Shown piece by piece: positions 36,701 through 48,519 of a stretch of DNA of 64,000 bases. The number at the start of each line of letters is the position of its first letter. Position 1 is the stretch's first letter. The translations under genes and the position numbers were made by a program. A model generated the notes under the pieces. That model was not told the DNA's origin and searched no databases. It saw only the letters and a program-made list of their open reading frames with translations. The DNA is taken from assembly GCA_012295275.1 (NCBI GenBank), contig CM022670.1, positions 11,486,083-11,550,082 on the forward strand, given 5' to 3'. The DNA comes from Chrysomallon squamiferum (lineage: Eukaryota > Mollusca > Gastropoda > Neomphalida > Peltospiridae).

Positions 36701-39588
36701 TACGATTCTCACTTTTGTCACTTTCAGAGGTAATGTTCAAGTTGATTTAAAAATAAAAATTTGTTTTAAAAATGAAATATTTGAATATCTGAAATTATTA
36801 AAATATGCATAAAATATGCCTTATTATGTTTTAAGCTAGCCCAGTATATGTTTTTAAAATATATTTTGATACTCTATAAAAGGACCTAAAACTTTTAAAA
36901 ACAAATATGAAGTAAATAAAAATTTATTTTGGAAATAACAAAGCAAAATTTCAGTAGTTGTGTTCATGCTACAAACTAATTCTTGCTTCCTACATAGTCA
37001 GAGGGGTTCAGTGTCTAGAAGCTTCTTCTCACAGAAGCACTAATTGCATTAATATATAATCAAGACTTATTCAAATACACAAACAGGTTAGGTGAAAGAT
37101 ATTTTAATATAAAAAAATAAAAAAATAGTATTAACAGACTTCTGTATAGATGATGCCAGTGATAAAATGTATTTTTAGGATCAGCGTAAGAAAGGTGTTA
37201 TTGCAGCCAGTGCAGGAAATCATGCTCTAGCACTTGCTTATCATGGTAATAATCTTGGTATTCCAGTCACTGTTGTGATGCCTTTTTTGACACCCTTGAT
37301 GAGAGTGTCAAATTGTCGTCATTATGGAGCAAAAGTCATTGTCCTTGGAAGAAGTTTGAAAGAAGTATAAACAATCAATCTTCATTTTGTTTACATTCTA
37401 ATTTAATATGTTAATAAGCTAGAGATACTGTGAATGAAAAACAATTACATATTATATTTGGATACTACGATATTTAATTCATGTTTAGGTTCATTTGTAC
37501 ATACATTGACATTATAGCTGTTCCAGTATGTAAAATAGTAAAATAATTTCTTTTTTTATTTTCATTGAAATAATATTTTGTGCTCATAGTATTTTAATAG
37601 TCGTTTACCTAAAAGCTCAAAATATATATTTTTACAATAAATCATAATTTGTTATTTAACTAATGTCATAGCTAGCTCAAATATAACAGTTTCTTTCAGA
37701 GTACGAATTACGCTTTATATATGGCTCAAGACCAAGGCTTGTTGTATATCAGTGGGTAATGTTAATTATGAACTTATTCTGTATGTTTTTGTTTTTTTCA
37801 TTTTTCTAAGCAGGAAAATTACAGTACTGAGTACTTGATTTATTTCAATTTTGATGTGAAAGTAACAAAAGAATCACAATTTTTAAAACTTATTATTTTT
37901 TTTTAATATGTGATATTTTCATCAGTAATCTAGATGAAAGTAAAAGAGAAATCAGAGTATGGATGATCAGAAAATTTCATTTTAATTTTATGCATATTCA
38001 CATCTTCAATGAAGATAATGCACATTTTATAATCACACAAGGTATAAAAGTGTATATAAAAATATATATCAAATATGAAGAGTTCCATAAAACCTTTAAA
38101 CTGCTATTTTAGAATAATGGAAACATTTTTTTTTTTTCAGTTACGATTATCCTAAAATTATTGCTGGACATGGAACTATGGGTCTGGAAATAATTGAACA
38201 AGTTCCAGATCTTGATGCTTGTATTATTCCTGTTGGGGGTGGAGGACTTATTGCTGGAACAGCTCTTGCAATAAAGAGCTTATATCCAAAAGTTAAAATT
38301 ATAGTAATTATTTGTTTTATTGTTAATTACTGCTAAAATTTAATTTTTGCTATGCATAAAGTCTGTCAACTATTGTTATTTATTTATTTATTTATTTATT
38401 TATATTTTTATATCGGTTTTTAAATTGTTTCAAAAATATAAACATCTTCTTTGCTAAAAGTTAAGTTCAGTGGCAGTGGCACAAAGGTCATTGGATCAAT
38501 TCTGATCAGGATTCTCTTTGCACCATTTTCTATACCAGCCATTATCCACTGAGTACTTTATCCAGTCTTTGGTATTTGCCTTCTGATCTATGGGAGTGCA
38601 CAATAATAAGCTCCTTGCTGCTTGTAAGTAACCCTTTGTGTAGAGACTGGATTTCTTCTATCTGAACTGTGTTTAAACATATATATTTAAGGCTACATTA
38701 AAAAGATGTTCAGCATGTTTGTTGTTAATTAAAGCACTTCTTTCCCTTTCCAGTTTTAAACATGTAATTCACATTTTGGTTTTGTAGGGTGTAGAAATAG
38801 AAAAATGTACAAGTTTCTCTTCTGCCCTTGGAGCAGGAAAACCAGTTATTACTGCTGCATCATCTTCAATAGCAGATGGTGAGATATTTACGACAATTTA
38901 GAGAAACAGTTTCATTGAAATACATAAAAATTATCTGCTTTAAGACATTAAATAATTATTAAATGAAAAATAACAAATAGCACATTCTTAATCTGAAATA
39001 TGTCACTGACTCAAAAGTGACTGACAGTATTTTCAGCTAATGAGAAATATGTTACTGAGAAACAGTGAAATACATAATTTAATAAATTCAGTTATACTCG
39101 GAAGATTTCTGCATGTGCAGTTTAGAAAGTTTTTCAATATATAATCTGCCTAAGCTGGATCATTACAGATATCATAATTTTTATTTATATTTAATGAACC
39201 TTTTCAAGGATTGCATTTTAGATTATAGTTATTTCTTTTATTTCCAGTCTGAATAAAACATTTTATTAGTTTATTGAATACATATATTCACTTAAAAACA
39301 TTTTCAAACAGTATCCTTTACACTGTTTAATACATAATTTGAGTAGTTAAAAATAGAGTACATGTGTGCAAGTCTGTGGATGCAAATATGTTGATGCTTT
39401 TTTAACTTTTATTTATTATGCATCGTGTGCAGGTCTTATTATACCGACTGTTGGAGTAAATGCTTTTGCCACTGCCAGATGTCTCATTGACAGGCTTGTA
39501 GCAGTTCAGTGAGTAATCAACTTCAGTGGGCTTACTAGAAATATTCAAAAACAAAAATATTATTTCCTATGCTTATCCCTTTACATAT

Positions 39589-39620
<32 letters not shown>

Positions 39621-41303
39621 ATGTATGTATGTATAATTGCTTTTTTTTTCAGAGAAGAATCAATAGCATTGGCCATTTTGCGACTGATTGAGTTGGAGAA
39701 GGCAGTTGTAGAAGGTGCAGGAGCTGTTGGGTTAGCTGCCATCATGCAAGGATTATTACCAGAACTGACTGGAAAAAAGTAAACATCTTTCACCTCTTTG
39801 ACCTTTAATTTTATTTTTGTAAATAGCCATTACCCACTGAATTATAGGTTCTTAAACAGGCCTATATTTTTCATCCTTCCAAGTTATTGTTGTATTATTT
39901 TATATGACCAGTCTTGCCTAACAAGAGACTAAATCATTTGAAACAACAAGTTCCAAGACATTTTTAATCTTTCTGCTTTGATGTCATGACGTCTGTGGCA
40001 AACCAATTGTAAATTTCTTATATTGTCAGAAAAATGCATTGATTTCATTTCAAACACCCTTTTTTACTTGTTTCTTTAGGAAAATAAGAAAAATTGTTAA
40101 ACTACATATCTTAAACTACATATCATGATACCATGAATGATTTGTGTGGGGAATTTTTTTTGTAGAGTTGTTGTGGCACTTTGTGGTGGAAACATAGACA
40201 CAACAGCTCTGGGCAGAGTAATTGAGAGAGGTTTGGCAGCCGATGGAAGACTTGTTCGATTCACAGTAACAATTAGTGACCAACCTGGTGGAATAGCTGA
40301 ACTGACAAAGATCATTTCAGAACAGGGAGTCAGGTTGGTATGAACAGTGTAGTTAATTATTTCATTATAAAACACTTACTATTGTTAACTATTGTTGCTT
40401 TTATCTGTCAATAAAAATGCGTATAATTATTTTGCTTTAATAGTAATATATAAATAATGGATTTAATTTTTACATCTTTATGTGATACTCAGATGTTTCA
40501 TAGTCAGATCTATATTCTGTCTGACAATGTTTTTATTAGATAAGTTAGCAACTGCTTATCATCAGTTCTAAAAATGAAACTTTCTGTGATTTATTAGGAA
40601 ATTATTAATATTTATATAGAGCCAACTATTAAATATTATTTATTCAGATTAAAATTCATGATTGTTTGTAATGTTTGTTTGTTTTTTCTGTCTTTTTTTG
40701 TTTTTTTTTAGCTGATTTGATAATATAAGTTGCATTTTGGATCAATAAACTACTTTTTTATTCTTGTGTGTCATTACGTATTTACTATAAAAAAAAAATA
40801 AAAAAAAATAAAAATAGAAGTTAAAAACCATTTTGTTGCATTTAAAAATTGATTGTTAACTTTACAAGCTTTCACAAACTGACAGTGTTGCATTATATGG
40901 ATTTATTTTTATGGATTATTTTTCTCCAGCATAAAAGACTTGTTTCATGAAAGAGCTTGGTTGAAATCGGACATATTCTCAGTTCAGGTAACTCATTATA
41001 CTGTCATCTATTTATTTATTTTTGATCTGGATGTTTAAGCACTTAACAAAAATGTTAAAGCAGTGTTACTATAGCAACAAAATCAACAATGAATTTTCTT
41101 ATTTAAATCTATTTTCACATTTTTTGTGAAATAATTCAGAATAATTTAGAAGAAAATTAAGTCATTCATAAATTTATTAGTAAGAATTATTATTAAAGGT
41201 GAAATGTATTGCGGAAACACGTGATCTGGCTCACAGCAAGGAACTGGAAGAAATTTTGCGGAACCATTACAAAAAGATCAGATGGGGTCCAACTTACTGC
41301 TAA
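33420..41303 (+). CDS. L-threonine dehydratase (catabolic, ACT-domain type), copy 2, intact, 13 exons
   Basis: PLP-dependent deaminase of threonine (and probably serine), about 453 aa, expected to be cytosolic. Exons: 33420-33479, 34506-34661, 35134-35204, 36684-36729, 37179-37364, 37700-37755, 38141-38303, 38788-38878, 39433-39508, 39653-39778, 40166-40333, 40930-40987, 41199-41303. Phases agree throughout and the frame is open. Motifs: SFKERGVR, with the lysine that would form the PLP Schiff base (~residue 98); [29 protein letters not shown] (phosphate-binding glycine loop); [23 protein letters not shown] near the end of the catalytic part. C-terminal ACT-like domain (~residues 370-445): [20 protein letters not shown] and [20 protein letters not shown]. 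The start at 33420 gives [20 protein letters not shown]; a second in-frame ATG at 33468 is possible. Related enzymes occur in bacteria (TdcB) and invertebrates. Confidence 0.88.
34999..35092. repeat. TATG microsatellite with a short duplicated block
   Basis: TATG/TACG repeats in intron 2 of dehydratase copy 2, followed by two copies of a segment like GCACACAGATCACATA about 30 bp apart. Confidence 0.7.
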
Positions 41304-41448
41304 TTTAAAATACATAATTATACAAATGTATATTCTTAAAATAACTATTAGTTAATTGTGAATATATAAATATGGAAACTTAACATTGGAGATGATATTC
41401 ATTGAACTAATAATATTTTTCAAACATACTGTATTCCATAAACAGAAC

Positions 41449-41454
41449 AATAAA
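41449..41454 (+). terminator. Polyadenylation signal of dehydratase copy 2
   Basis: AATAAA about 145 bp after the stop codon, followed within 30 bp by a GT-rich stretch (GTGTATTTTGTGATGTTG). This is the first well-placed signal downstream of the gene. Confidence 0.55.
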
Positions 41455-41704
41455 TGATCAAAGATGTGTATTTTGTGATGTTGTTAGTTTACATTGTCCA
41501 GTTAGCTGTTTTCATTAGATTTAACTAAAAGAGGAATACAGTTCCTAAACAAATTCTTAAGCCCATTTAATTTTTATAATATTCTATGCAAAATGGCAAA
41601 AGCAATGGGCTATCTCCTAAGATATTTTTTTTATTTGGCATGAATCAAAATCAAGTTAGGAAAGTCTGCTTCAAGCATTACAACATAAAGATTTGACAGC
41701 TCTG

Positions 41705-42105
41705 TTTGCTTGCAGTTCCAAATTAAAATGAGAATAACAAAGTTATTTTTATCAAATGGTTATTTAAAACTTGCACAAATAGTTATATAACCAAGTCAAT
41801 GACTCGGTCAAATATGTTGTTATGGACAACTGTATGTACATTTTAAACAACTGTATGCAAATTTGCTTGCAGTACCAGATTAACAGAAAGTTATTTTTTT
41901 CAAATGAATTTTTAAAACTTGCACAAATAGTTACATAACCAAGTCAATGACTCGGTCAAATATGTTGTTATGGACAACAGTATGTACATTTTAAACAACT
42001 GTATGCAAATTTGCTTGCAGTACCAGATTGACAGAAAGTTATTTTTTTCAAATGAATTTTTAAAACTTAAAACAGATAGTTATAGTACCAAGTCAATGAC
42101 TTGAA
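41705..42105. repeat. ~150-bp tandem repeat, nearly three copies
   Basis: TTTGCTTGCAGT(A/T)CC recurs near 41705, 41862 and 42010. Each occurrence is followed by a shared run through AAAGTTATTTTT, ACCAAGTCAATGACT, GGTCAAATATGTTGTTATGG and ACATTTTAAACAACTGTATG. The third copy is truncated. It lies in the short interval between the convergent dehydratase copy 2 and TP53RK genes. Confidence 0.9.
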
Positions 42106-42229
42106 CAAACAAGTAATGCTCTGCTGACACTATTAATTAATACGTTAAGGATAACCATATGAACTTTTTAAACTAGACTTAGCATATTACATTAAAATAA
42201 AACAGGAAACGCTGTTTGAAAAAATCAGT

Positions 42230-42235
42230 TTTATT
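42230..42235 (-). terminator. Polyadenylation signal of TP53RK
   Basis: TTTATT on the plus strand (AATAAA on the minus strand), 33 bp beyond the TP53RK stop codon. Confidence 0.55.
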
Positions 42236-42267
42236 ACTTTGCATAGTAATGTCCTGCTAAAACCATG

Positions 42268-42939
42268 TTATCCAACCATAGTTCTTTTGCGTCCTCTCTG
42301 ACGAATCTCATCCAATTTATTCAGAACATCACGAGCTCCATTTTTATTATCTTTCTTGTAGGCATTTAGAATAGCCTCAAAAAAAAATTCCGTTTTGGGA
42401 TGGGTGCTGAGAAGAGCTCGTTCCAACACATACAGATCTACCCCTTTATCTTCTGCAAGAGTGGTCCCATAACTGAGTCCAAAATCAATCATAACCACTA
42501 CTCTTTTCTCAGGTGACCCTCTGAGCAACATGTTAGATGTAGTCAGATCTCCATGTACTAAATTGTTATTATGCATTTTTGCCAACAATTTACCAATAAC
42601 CTCTGCAAGTGGGATGAGAATTTCAGAGTTACTGATGGGAGACTGCTGCTGAGTGTCTTCTATGTAATTTCGTAAAGAAACAGAATTGTTTATGAACTCC
42701 ATGTAAATGGTGTTGTTTTCCATGTTTACCATATAAAGTGTTGGCGTAGGAATGCCTAGTAATTGGCAACGTAGCATTGCTCTAACTTCTGCTTTGGTTC
42801 TTTGTACGTTCAGAGATTTGTCTAATGTCGGATGTCTATATGATTTTGGAAAACGTTCTTTAATGACACAGTCCTTACCATAGTATGATGATTTGTAAAG
42901 TTTGGCTTCAGCCCCTTGTTTAAATGGAATCATTTCCAT
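42268..42939 (-). CDS. TP53RK: TP53-regulating kinase / Bud32 (EKC/KEOPS complex kinase)
   Basis: Atypical small serine/threonine kinase/ATPase of the KEOPS complex, which makes the t6A modification at position 37 of ANN-decoding tRNAs; partners in other species are OSGEP/Kae1, TPRKB/Cgi121 and LAGE3/Pcc1. A single open exon encodes 223 aa. Visible: KQGAEAKLY (glycine-poor ATP loop of Bud32 type), CVIKERFPKSYRHP with the ATP-binding lysine, YMEFI hinge, catalytic loop VHGDLTTSNML, IDFGLS (DFG), EDKGVDLYVLERALLSTHP, and the diagnostic tail RQRGRKRTMVG. Human TP53RK is 253 aa; the missing residues are the variable N-terminal extension. An in-frame TAA stands upstream, so the ATG at 42939 is the first usable start. 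A splice-acceptor-like TTTGTAG ends 2 bases before it, so a non-coding 5' exon is likely. It lies 115 bp downstream of the small secreted-protein gene and converges on dehydratase copy 2. Confidence 0.95.
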   Translation of the reverse strand: MEMIPFKQGAEAKLYKSSYYGKDCVIKERFPKSYRHPTLDKSLNVQRTKAEVRAMLRCQLLGIPTPTLYMVNMENNTIYMEFINNSVSLRNYIEDTQQQSPISNSEILIPLAEVIGKLLAKMHNNNLVHGDLTTSNMLLRGSPEKRVVVMIDFGLSYGTTLAEDKGVDLYVLERALLSTHPKTEFFFEAILNAYKKDNKNGARDVLNKLDEIRQRGRKRTMVG

Positions 42940-43054
42940 GTCTACAAATTTTGTTGCACAAAAAAAATCTTATGTTTTTAAACTTATTATTCAAAATGAG
43001 TTGATTATGGAGGATAATGCACAAGAATCAAATGAAACCTTTTAAACCTAAACT

Positions 43055-44770
43055 TCAGTCTCCTGTTGGATTCTGATATAAACAGGCTTTGAATGAATTC
43101 AGTCTTACATCTATTTCACCTTCTTCCAACTGAAAAAAAATAAAAAAAATAATAATAATAATCAGATATTTTAATTAAATGTATATACTTTTACACAAGG
43201 ATACTAGCATACACATACATAATTTTAGTTCACTCTGAATACTTTAACTTTAAAAATTAATATTTGAAATACTGAAAAAGCATGATGTATGGATAGATGT
43301 AATATTTGTAATATATGAAAAATAATCAGCTATTATGACATACCTCATCCTCAGCATAGAGTTCTCTGTAACAACGTTCAGACATGCACTTTCGAAGACA
43401 CTTTGTTAGTTCAGTGCTATAAACATCTTGACACTGTCCTGACAATTCACATCGTTGTTTAGCATTCTTGTAACGTTTGTCCTGCATGTACAATAAGTAT
43501 AATTAGCTTAAATATTCTCCAAATTCTCAAGAAGTAATTTTAATTTAATATAACCTACAACATTACTTAAACTTACAAAAATTACATGCAATATTTGAAT
43601 TAAGGATATGTGTGGTGAAAATAAATAATCATTATCTTTTATGTTACAGAATTGAAACTTGATGGAAATAATCAATTCTGTTACCATGAAAAACTAGTAT
43701 TAGGGTTTTTTTTTATGACAAATGTTTACTTTTATTTTTGGCTTTTTTAAATATTATAGTACCCCATTTTATGAACCTCTCCAATCCAAACCAATATATA
43801 TATATATATAAAACATTATATATAAAACATTCAACCTGCTGTGGTTCATCATAGACATGTTATTCTACAAATTAACAGAAAGAAATCAGTCTTTGTTTAT
43901 ATACTTCAAAAGAAATATTTTTTAAAAATAATGTTTTTAATTTGTAATTCAAAACAACATAAAGTTGCATAAAGATTATATGAAAAGAATAATTAATTGT
44001 TCCAAGATTTTTATTCTATCATTTTCAAGAGTTTTTTCTAAATATATATATATATATATATTCCAAATTTGGTAACTCGAGTACAAATAGTTTTCATGCA
44101 GTATTTCTCCAAAAATGTTAGGATAGTTGATAAAAAACAAAAAAAAAATGAAGTTTATAAACCATATTTCCACTTAAAACATCTTTTGCAAAAAACCTGA
44201 AACATTTATCTGAAAAACCTATTTTTTTTATGTACATTTTCTAATTGTGTTTAAAACTAAAAATATAATTTTGTTTACTCAGATTTTGTCATTTTTCACC
44301 TAGCATGTCCCCTTAAACGACAGAGAAATTTATTAAATGCTGTGTTCCATTTAATTAGCAAAAATTATCCTAGTATCACTGAAGCGATTCCAAAATGGTA
44401 CAGACCAAAATGTAAGTAATTTTTAAAAATAATTTAAATATTTGGATCACCAATTTGAAAGCCAGAATCATCGATATATTAAAATATTACAAGCTGTAAT
44501 TTTTTTTTATTGATGACCTGATTTTGTTTTTTCGGTTAATGAACCTATCTAACCAAACTAGGTATATTCATATTAACTTAAAAAAAGAAAAATAATAACA
44601 AAAAAAATTGTTTATAACAAAGCTGAAAAAAGACTGTTTACATCTCGTTTCTTCTTGTAGCTATACTTGTGCTTGAATGTGTACTCTACAGCATTGACTT
44701 CTATTCCTATCTCCAAGAGCAGCAATATAATTAAGGCCCAAGAAACTAAAACCTCACACTTCAAAGACAT
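43055..44770 (-). CDS. Small Cys-rich secreted or ER-lumen protein, 113 aa, family not identified
   Basis: Three exons (44642-44770, 43344-43481, 43055-43129), all phase 0, with clean GT-AG junctions. The N-terminus MSLKCEVLVSWALIILLLLE is a strong signal peptide or signal anchor, with cleavage plausible after EVNA. It is followed by a basic stretch (FKHKYSYKKKRD). The second exon carries spaced cysteines (QRCELSGQCQD, LTKCLRKCMSERCYRELY). The last exon has the acidic block LEEGEIDVRLNSFKACLYQ. The compact architecture looks like a conserved eukaryotic uncharacterised family, but I cannot name it with certainty. Seven cysteines lie after the leader, so disulfides are likely. No canonical AATAAA lies between its stop and the TP53RK start 115 bp further on. 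Confidence 0.78.
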
Positions 44771-45640
44771 CGCTGAAAGATATTAACAGAAACAATGTTG
44801 TAACTTAATGCAGTCACACAGCAAAATGCTTTATTGTGCAAATTCTTACTCTCTAAATTTAAGAATACAAAAGTAATAAAATACCACCGGTAATATAAAT
44901 ATATTATTAAATTATTTTATCACTGACTAATAATAATAATATGTAACTACACAATAGACACAAATGAGTGTGCAAATAAAAAATTGTTAATTTACATTAT
45001 CACATTATCTATGTTTGCTGTATTATATATAAAAAATAAAACAATTATAATAATTATTATTTCATCTGATAATAACACTAAGTGACTAACACTAACCGAA
45101 ATCAGGTCAACAAGCATCACTATCAGTATCACAATATACTATTAATAAATACACTAAATTTGTTGGTAATTCCTGAATTTAATTCCAAAACGCATGAGTA
45201 TAAGGCATTAAAAGCAATAATATATTTCTTTTCTGTATATTTACATTGATGGTCTCAGTTTAATAGCTGCAACACAGATAAAATTAGATTGCGAATATCG
45301 GAACAGGTACTCTTGTAGTTTCTTATTTCATGTATCAGGAGGGCTTACCCCATTACTAGTTTAACTTATGTAAAAATTACAAATATCAAAACACTGTATA
45401 CATTTCTATATAATACATACACAATAAATAAAAATAAATATAACAATATTCTCTTCACGACATCAGAGCAGTCTTCTCTTTTTAGAGAAAACCGGAAAGT
45501 GAAAAGTTACAGCACCCGAATTCCTTGGTTCTTTCGGTGTCGATTTTCCTTCAATAACAATGTGCGCACCAATAATCAATAACTAATAACACAATGATCA
45601 ATCAAGAACAGTGAACAGAAATAGTTTAATGGGTGAAAAT
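44771..45640 (-). promoter_or_regulatory. Upstream region of the small secreted-protein gene
   Basis: Non-coding. Most is AT-rich; a segment at about 45470-45560 is richer in GC and contains an ETS-like CTTTCCGGTTTT on the minus strand. It could be the promoter or first non-coding exon of the minus-strand gene pair. Positional inference only. Confidence 0.3.
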
Positions 45641-45649
45641 TGTAAACAC

Positions 45650-47060
45650 TAGTATATATGTGTGTTCCCTGTATTGTTCTTATTCTTCTGTCTTTTAGAT
45701 GCTTTATATTCTTCAGTTTTCGTTTCTATATTCATATTTTAATTAATATTTATTGTTATAATTTTTATTGTTTTAACTTAGCTTTTTGGGGGGTGTTTAT
45801 TTTTAATGCGTTTTATTTTTTTTATTATTATTTTTTTATTCATAATTTTGACATTTTTTGTTTGTTCTGTTATTCTTCAAATATTTCTATTGCTGCTTTG
45901 TTTTTTATTTTTAAATTCGTGTGTGTGTGTATCATTACTTGAACTTACTTGTCTTTTTTCATGTTCATTTAGCATTTTTATTTTTTTACCTTTTTTTTTT
46001 GTATTTGTTTGCATGTTTGTGTGTGTGTGTGTGTGAGAGAGAGGGGTCTTATTTTATTGATTCTTGTTTCTTATTCTTATTCTTGAACTTTCTTATTCAT
46101 TTGTCTTGTCTTTTTTTCCTTTCTTATTCTTCAATCTTCTTTCTTCTCATTCTTAATTAATCTTATCTTTTTTCTTTTATTCCAATTATTTTTCTTACCT
46201 TTATTTATTTTGTATATATAGTCTTATTTTATTAGTTACTGATTCTTGTTATTCTTGATTTTTCTTCTTCACCTTCAGTCATATTTTTTCTGATTCCCTA
46301 ACCTTTCTTCTTCTTATTATTTTTTTTATATCTTCAATTTTGTTTTCTTCTTATTCTTCAATATTTTTAATCTTTTTTCATTTTATTCTTCAGTCTTTCT
46401 TTTTATTCCTCTATCTTCTTTTTCTTCAGTCTTTTCTCTCTTTTTTTCAAATGCATGTTGTTGTTTTTTACATATGTTAATTTAGTAATTTTCTGAATGA
46501 TTATCATTTCTGGTGTGTCTCTGTCTGTGTTTTTGTTTTATTCACGTTTCTTGTATTTTTCTGTCTTGTTTCTTATTCTTTAATCTTCTTTTTTTTTTCT
46601 TTTCTTTTTTATTATTCTGTCTTCTACTAGTCTTCATGTCTTTTTTTTATATGCATATTTTTCTTTTGTTTATTTTGTGTGTGTATTCTTATTTTACTAA
46701 TTTTTCTTTCTTCTTATTCTTCAACCTACTTTCATCTTGTTCTTTGGTGTGCTAGTTCTTCAGTCTTATTCATTCTTCAGTGTGTTACTGTTGTTTAATT
46801 TCTGTGTATTCTCACTGTTTGAATGTATCCATCTTCTGTCTTCTTATTCTTCATTCTTGTTTTGCTCTTGTGTGTTCTCATTCTTTAATTTTACATGTCC
46901 CTACTTATTTCTTCTCTGTTCTTACTGTTTCTATTTGCATCTGTTTTGGTACTCATGAATCTTTCTTTTCTGTATTTTGTTTTTATTTTATTATTATACT
47001 GTGTGTTCTTATTGTTACAATTTACTTCTGTCTTTTTATTTTTGTGTATTTTTTGGGCTA
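45650..47060. repeat. 1.4-kb pyrimidine-rich degenerate repeat tract
   Basis: The plus strand is overwhelmingly T and C, built from variants of CTTCTTATTCTTCA(G/A)T with TG-rich interruptions such as GTGTGTGTATTCTTATTTTA. Several overlapping open frames (about 45658-47171) have only Phe/Leu/Cys/Ser-rich peptides dictated by the base composition, so I do not call them genes. Confidence 0.8.
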
Positions 47061-47219
47061 ATGAAATCAAAAAGTTTTATGTTGTTAATCATATCTATGA
47101 TATTTTATTACATTTTTTATATTTTAACCAAAGCCAAAACTAGTCTTATGCTAGACTTATGTTCAACTTAGATATTACTGGTTACCCATTTGTTCCAAAA
47201 TAAAATGTTATCTAATATC

Positions 47220-48474
47220 ATTAGAACTGTAGACTGAGATTTATTTCCTTAGGAATTGGAGGCCAAAAGTGAGATTGTGATTGATTTGACTTCATTTGGG
47301 TATGAACTAATCAAAAATCTTAGGTAACACATTTTTACACATATGTGAGGACTAAAATCCAAGATGATCACCTTCACTTAATGAAGAGACAGAAAATGGC
47401 ACATTTCTGGAACTATTTGACCAATTTCAATGATGTTAGTTTCGATTGTATGGTTTTCAAACATATAATCTGATAATCTGATCAGCATTTACTCCCAGGA
47501 TATATACAGGGAAGACATTCAGGAGAGGAGTTGAACATCATTTCATGAAAGTGCTTGCTTGTTCTTTCCTCAAGTTTGATGCAGTACTTGGGAAAATGCT
47601 TCCATATGGGTGCTCTCAACCACAAGCTGGTGGACTTTGGGCTGCCCACAGCAGTGCGATCCAGTGACAACTTTGTTTGCTCAATATGCAGCTCTGCGGG
47701 TGCAACTAGCATACCAACTTTGCATTGGGACCTGTTCAGGTCCAGGAATCTGGAGGGCAAGAAATTTACTCCAACCAGAGAGACTCTGATGCCCCATGTT
47801 CTACAAACCAACTATGTGGCTTAGAGGGACAAAAAATATAAAACATCTCACCCATGCCTACTACCCCTAGAGGAAAATGAATGGATGCTTGCCAGTGGGA
47901 GTATGTTTTAATCAGTGTGTTGCAAACCAGCAGCAACTGCCATGTTGGAACTGATCAAATGTGGTTGGAAGACATCTTCTAAGGTCATTGCTCATGCAGG
48001 AAGAACATCAGTATCTGCACAGGCCAAAATTCAGATTGCAACAACCATCATGACTACAGGATGATAGCAGTTGAAGATAAAGATGATGTATGACTGTTGC
48101 AGGAGGATGAACAAGTATGACACTACCACTACATGTTCAATATGGCCTGTTCCATGAGAGATATGTATGTTTAAAGAATATAACATTTAAGATTTTTGTT
48201 TTCATCCAAATTTAATCTTATTCAGTATGTTGTCCCTATATCTCCCTGTAGGCGTTTCAATACAAAATTAAATAGGTTTTTAATCTTACTGCATAACTGA
48301 CCTCCAATCAGTTTGAAACCAGTCAAAAAATGACCTTTTACTTAATCTTCATATATGTCCTTGATATGCTAACGATCTGAAACATATTCAAGATTATCAG
48401 GCACATCTGAAACCATACAACAAAGTCTAACGTAATTAAACTTGAAGTTGTTCCAGAAATATGTTATTTTATTA

Positions 48475-48519
<45 letters not shown>

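Noticed and set aside
38461-38640. GC-richer patch in intron 7 of dehydratase copy 2 as a tRNA-derived SINE
   Set aside because: A B-box-like TGGATCAATTCTG is present, but no convincing A box, tail or target duplication.
45658-47171. Several long plus-strand open frames rich in Phe, Leu, Cys and Ser
   Set aside because: They arise in multiple frames at once from a T/C-rich tract that lacks stop triplets on one strand; no domain is visible.
47482-47811. 109-codon minus-strand open frame
   Set aside because: Antisense shadow of the decayed plus-strand ORF, whose peptide looks far more protein-like.
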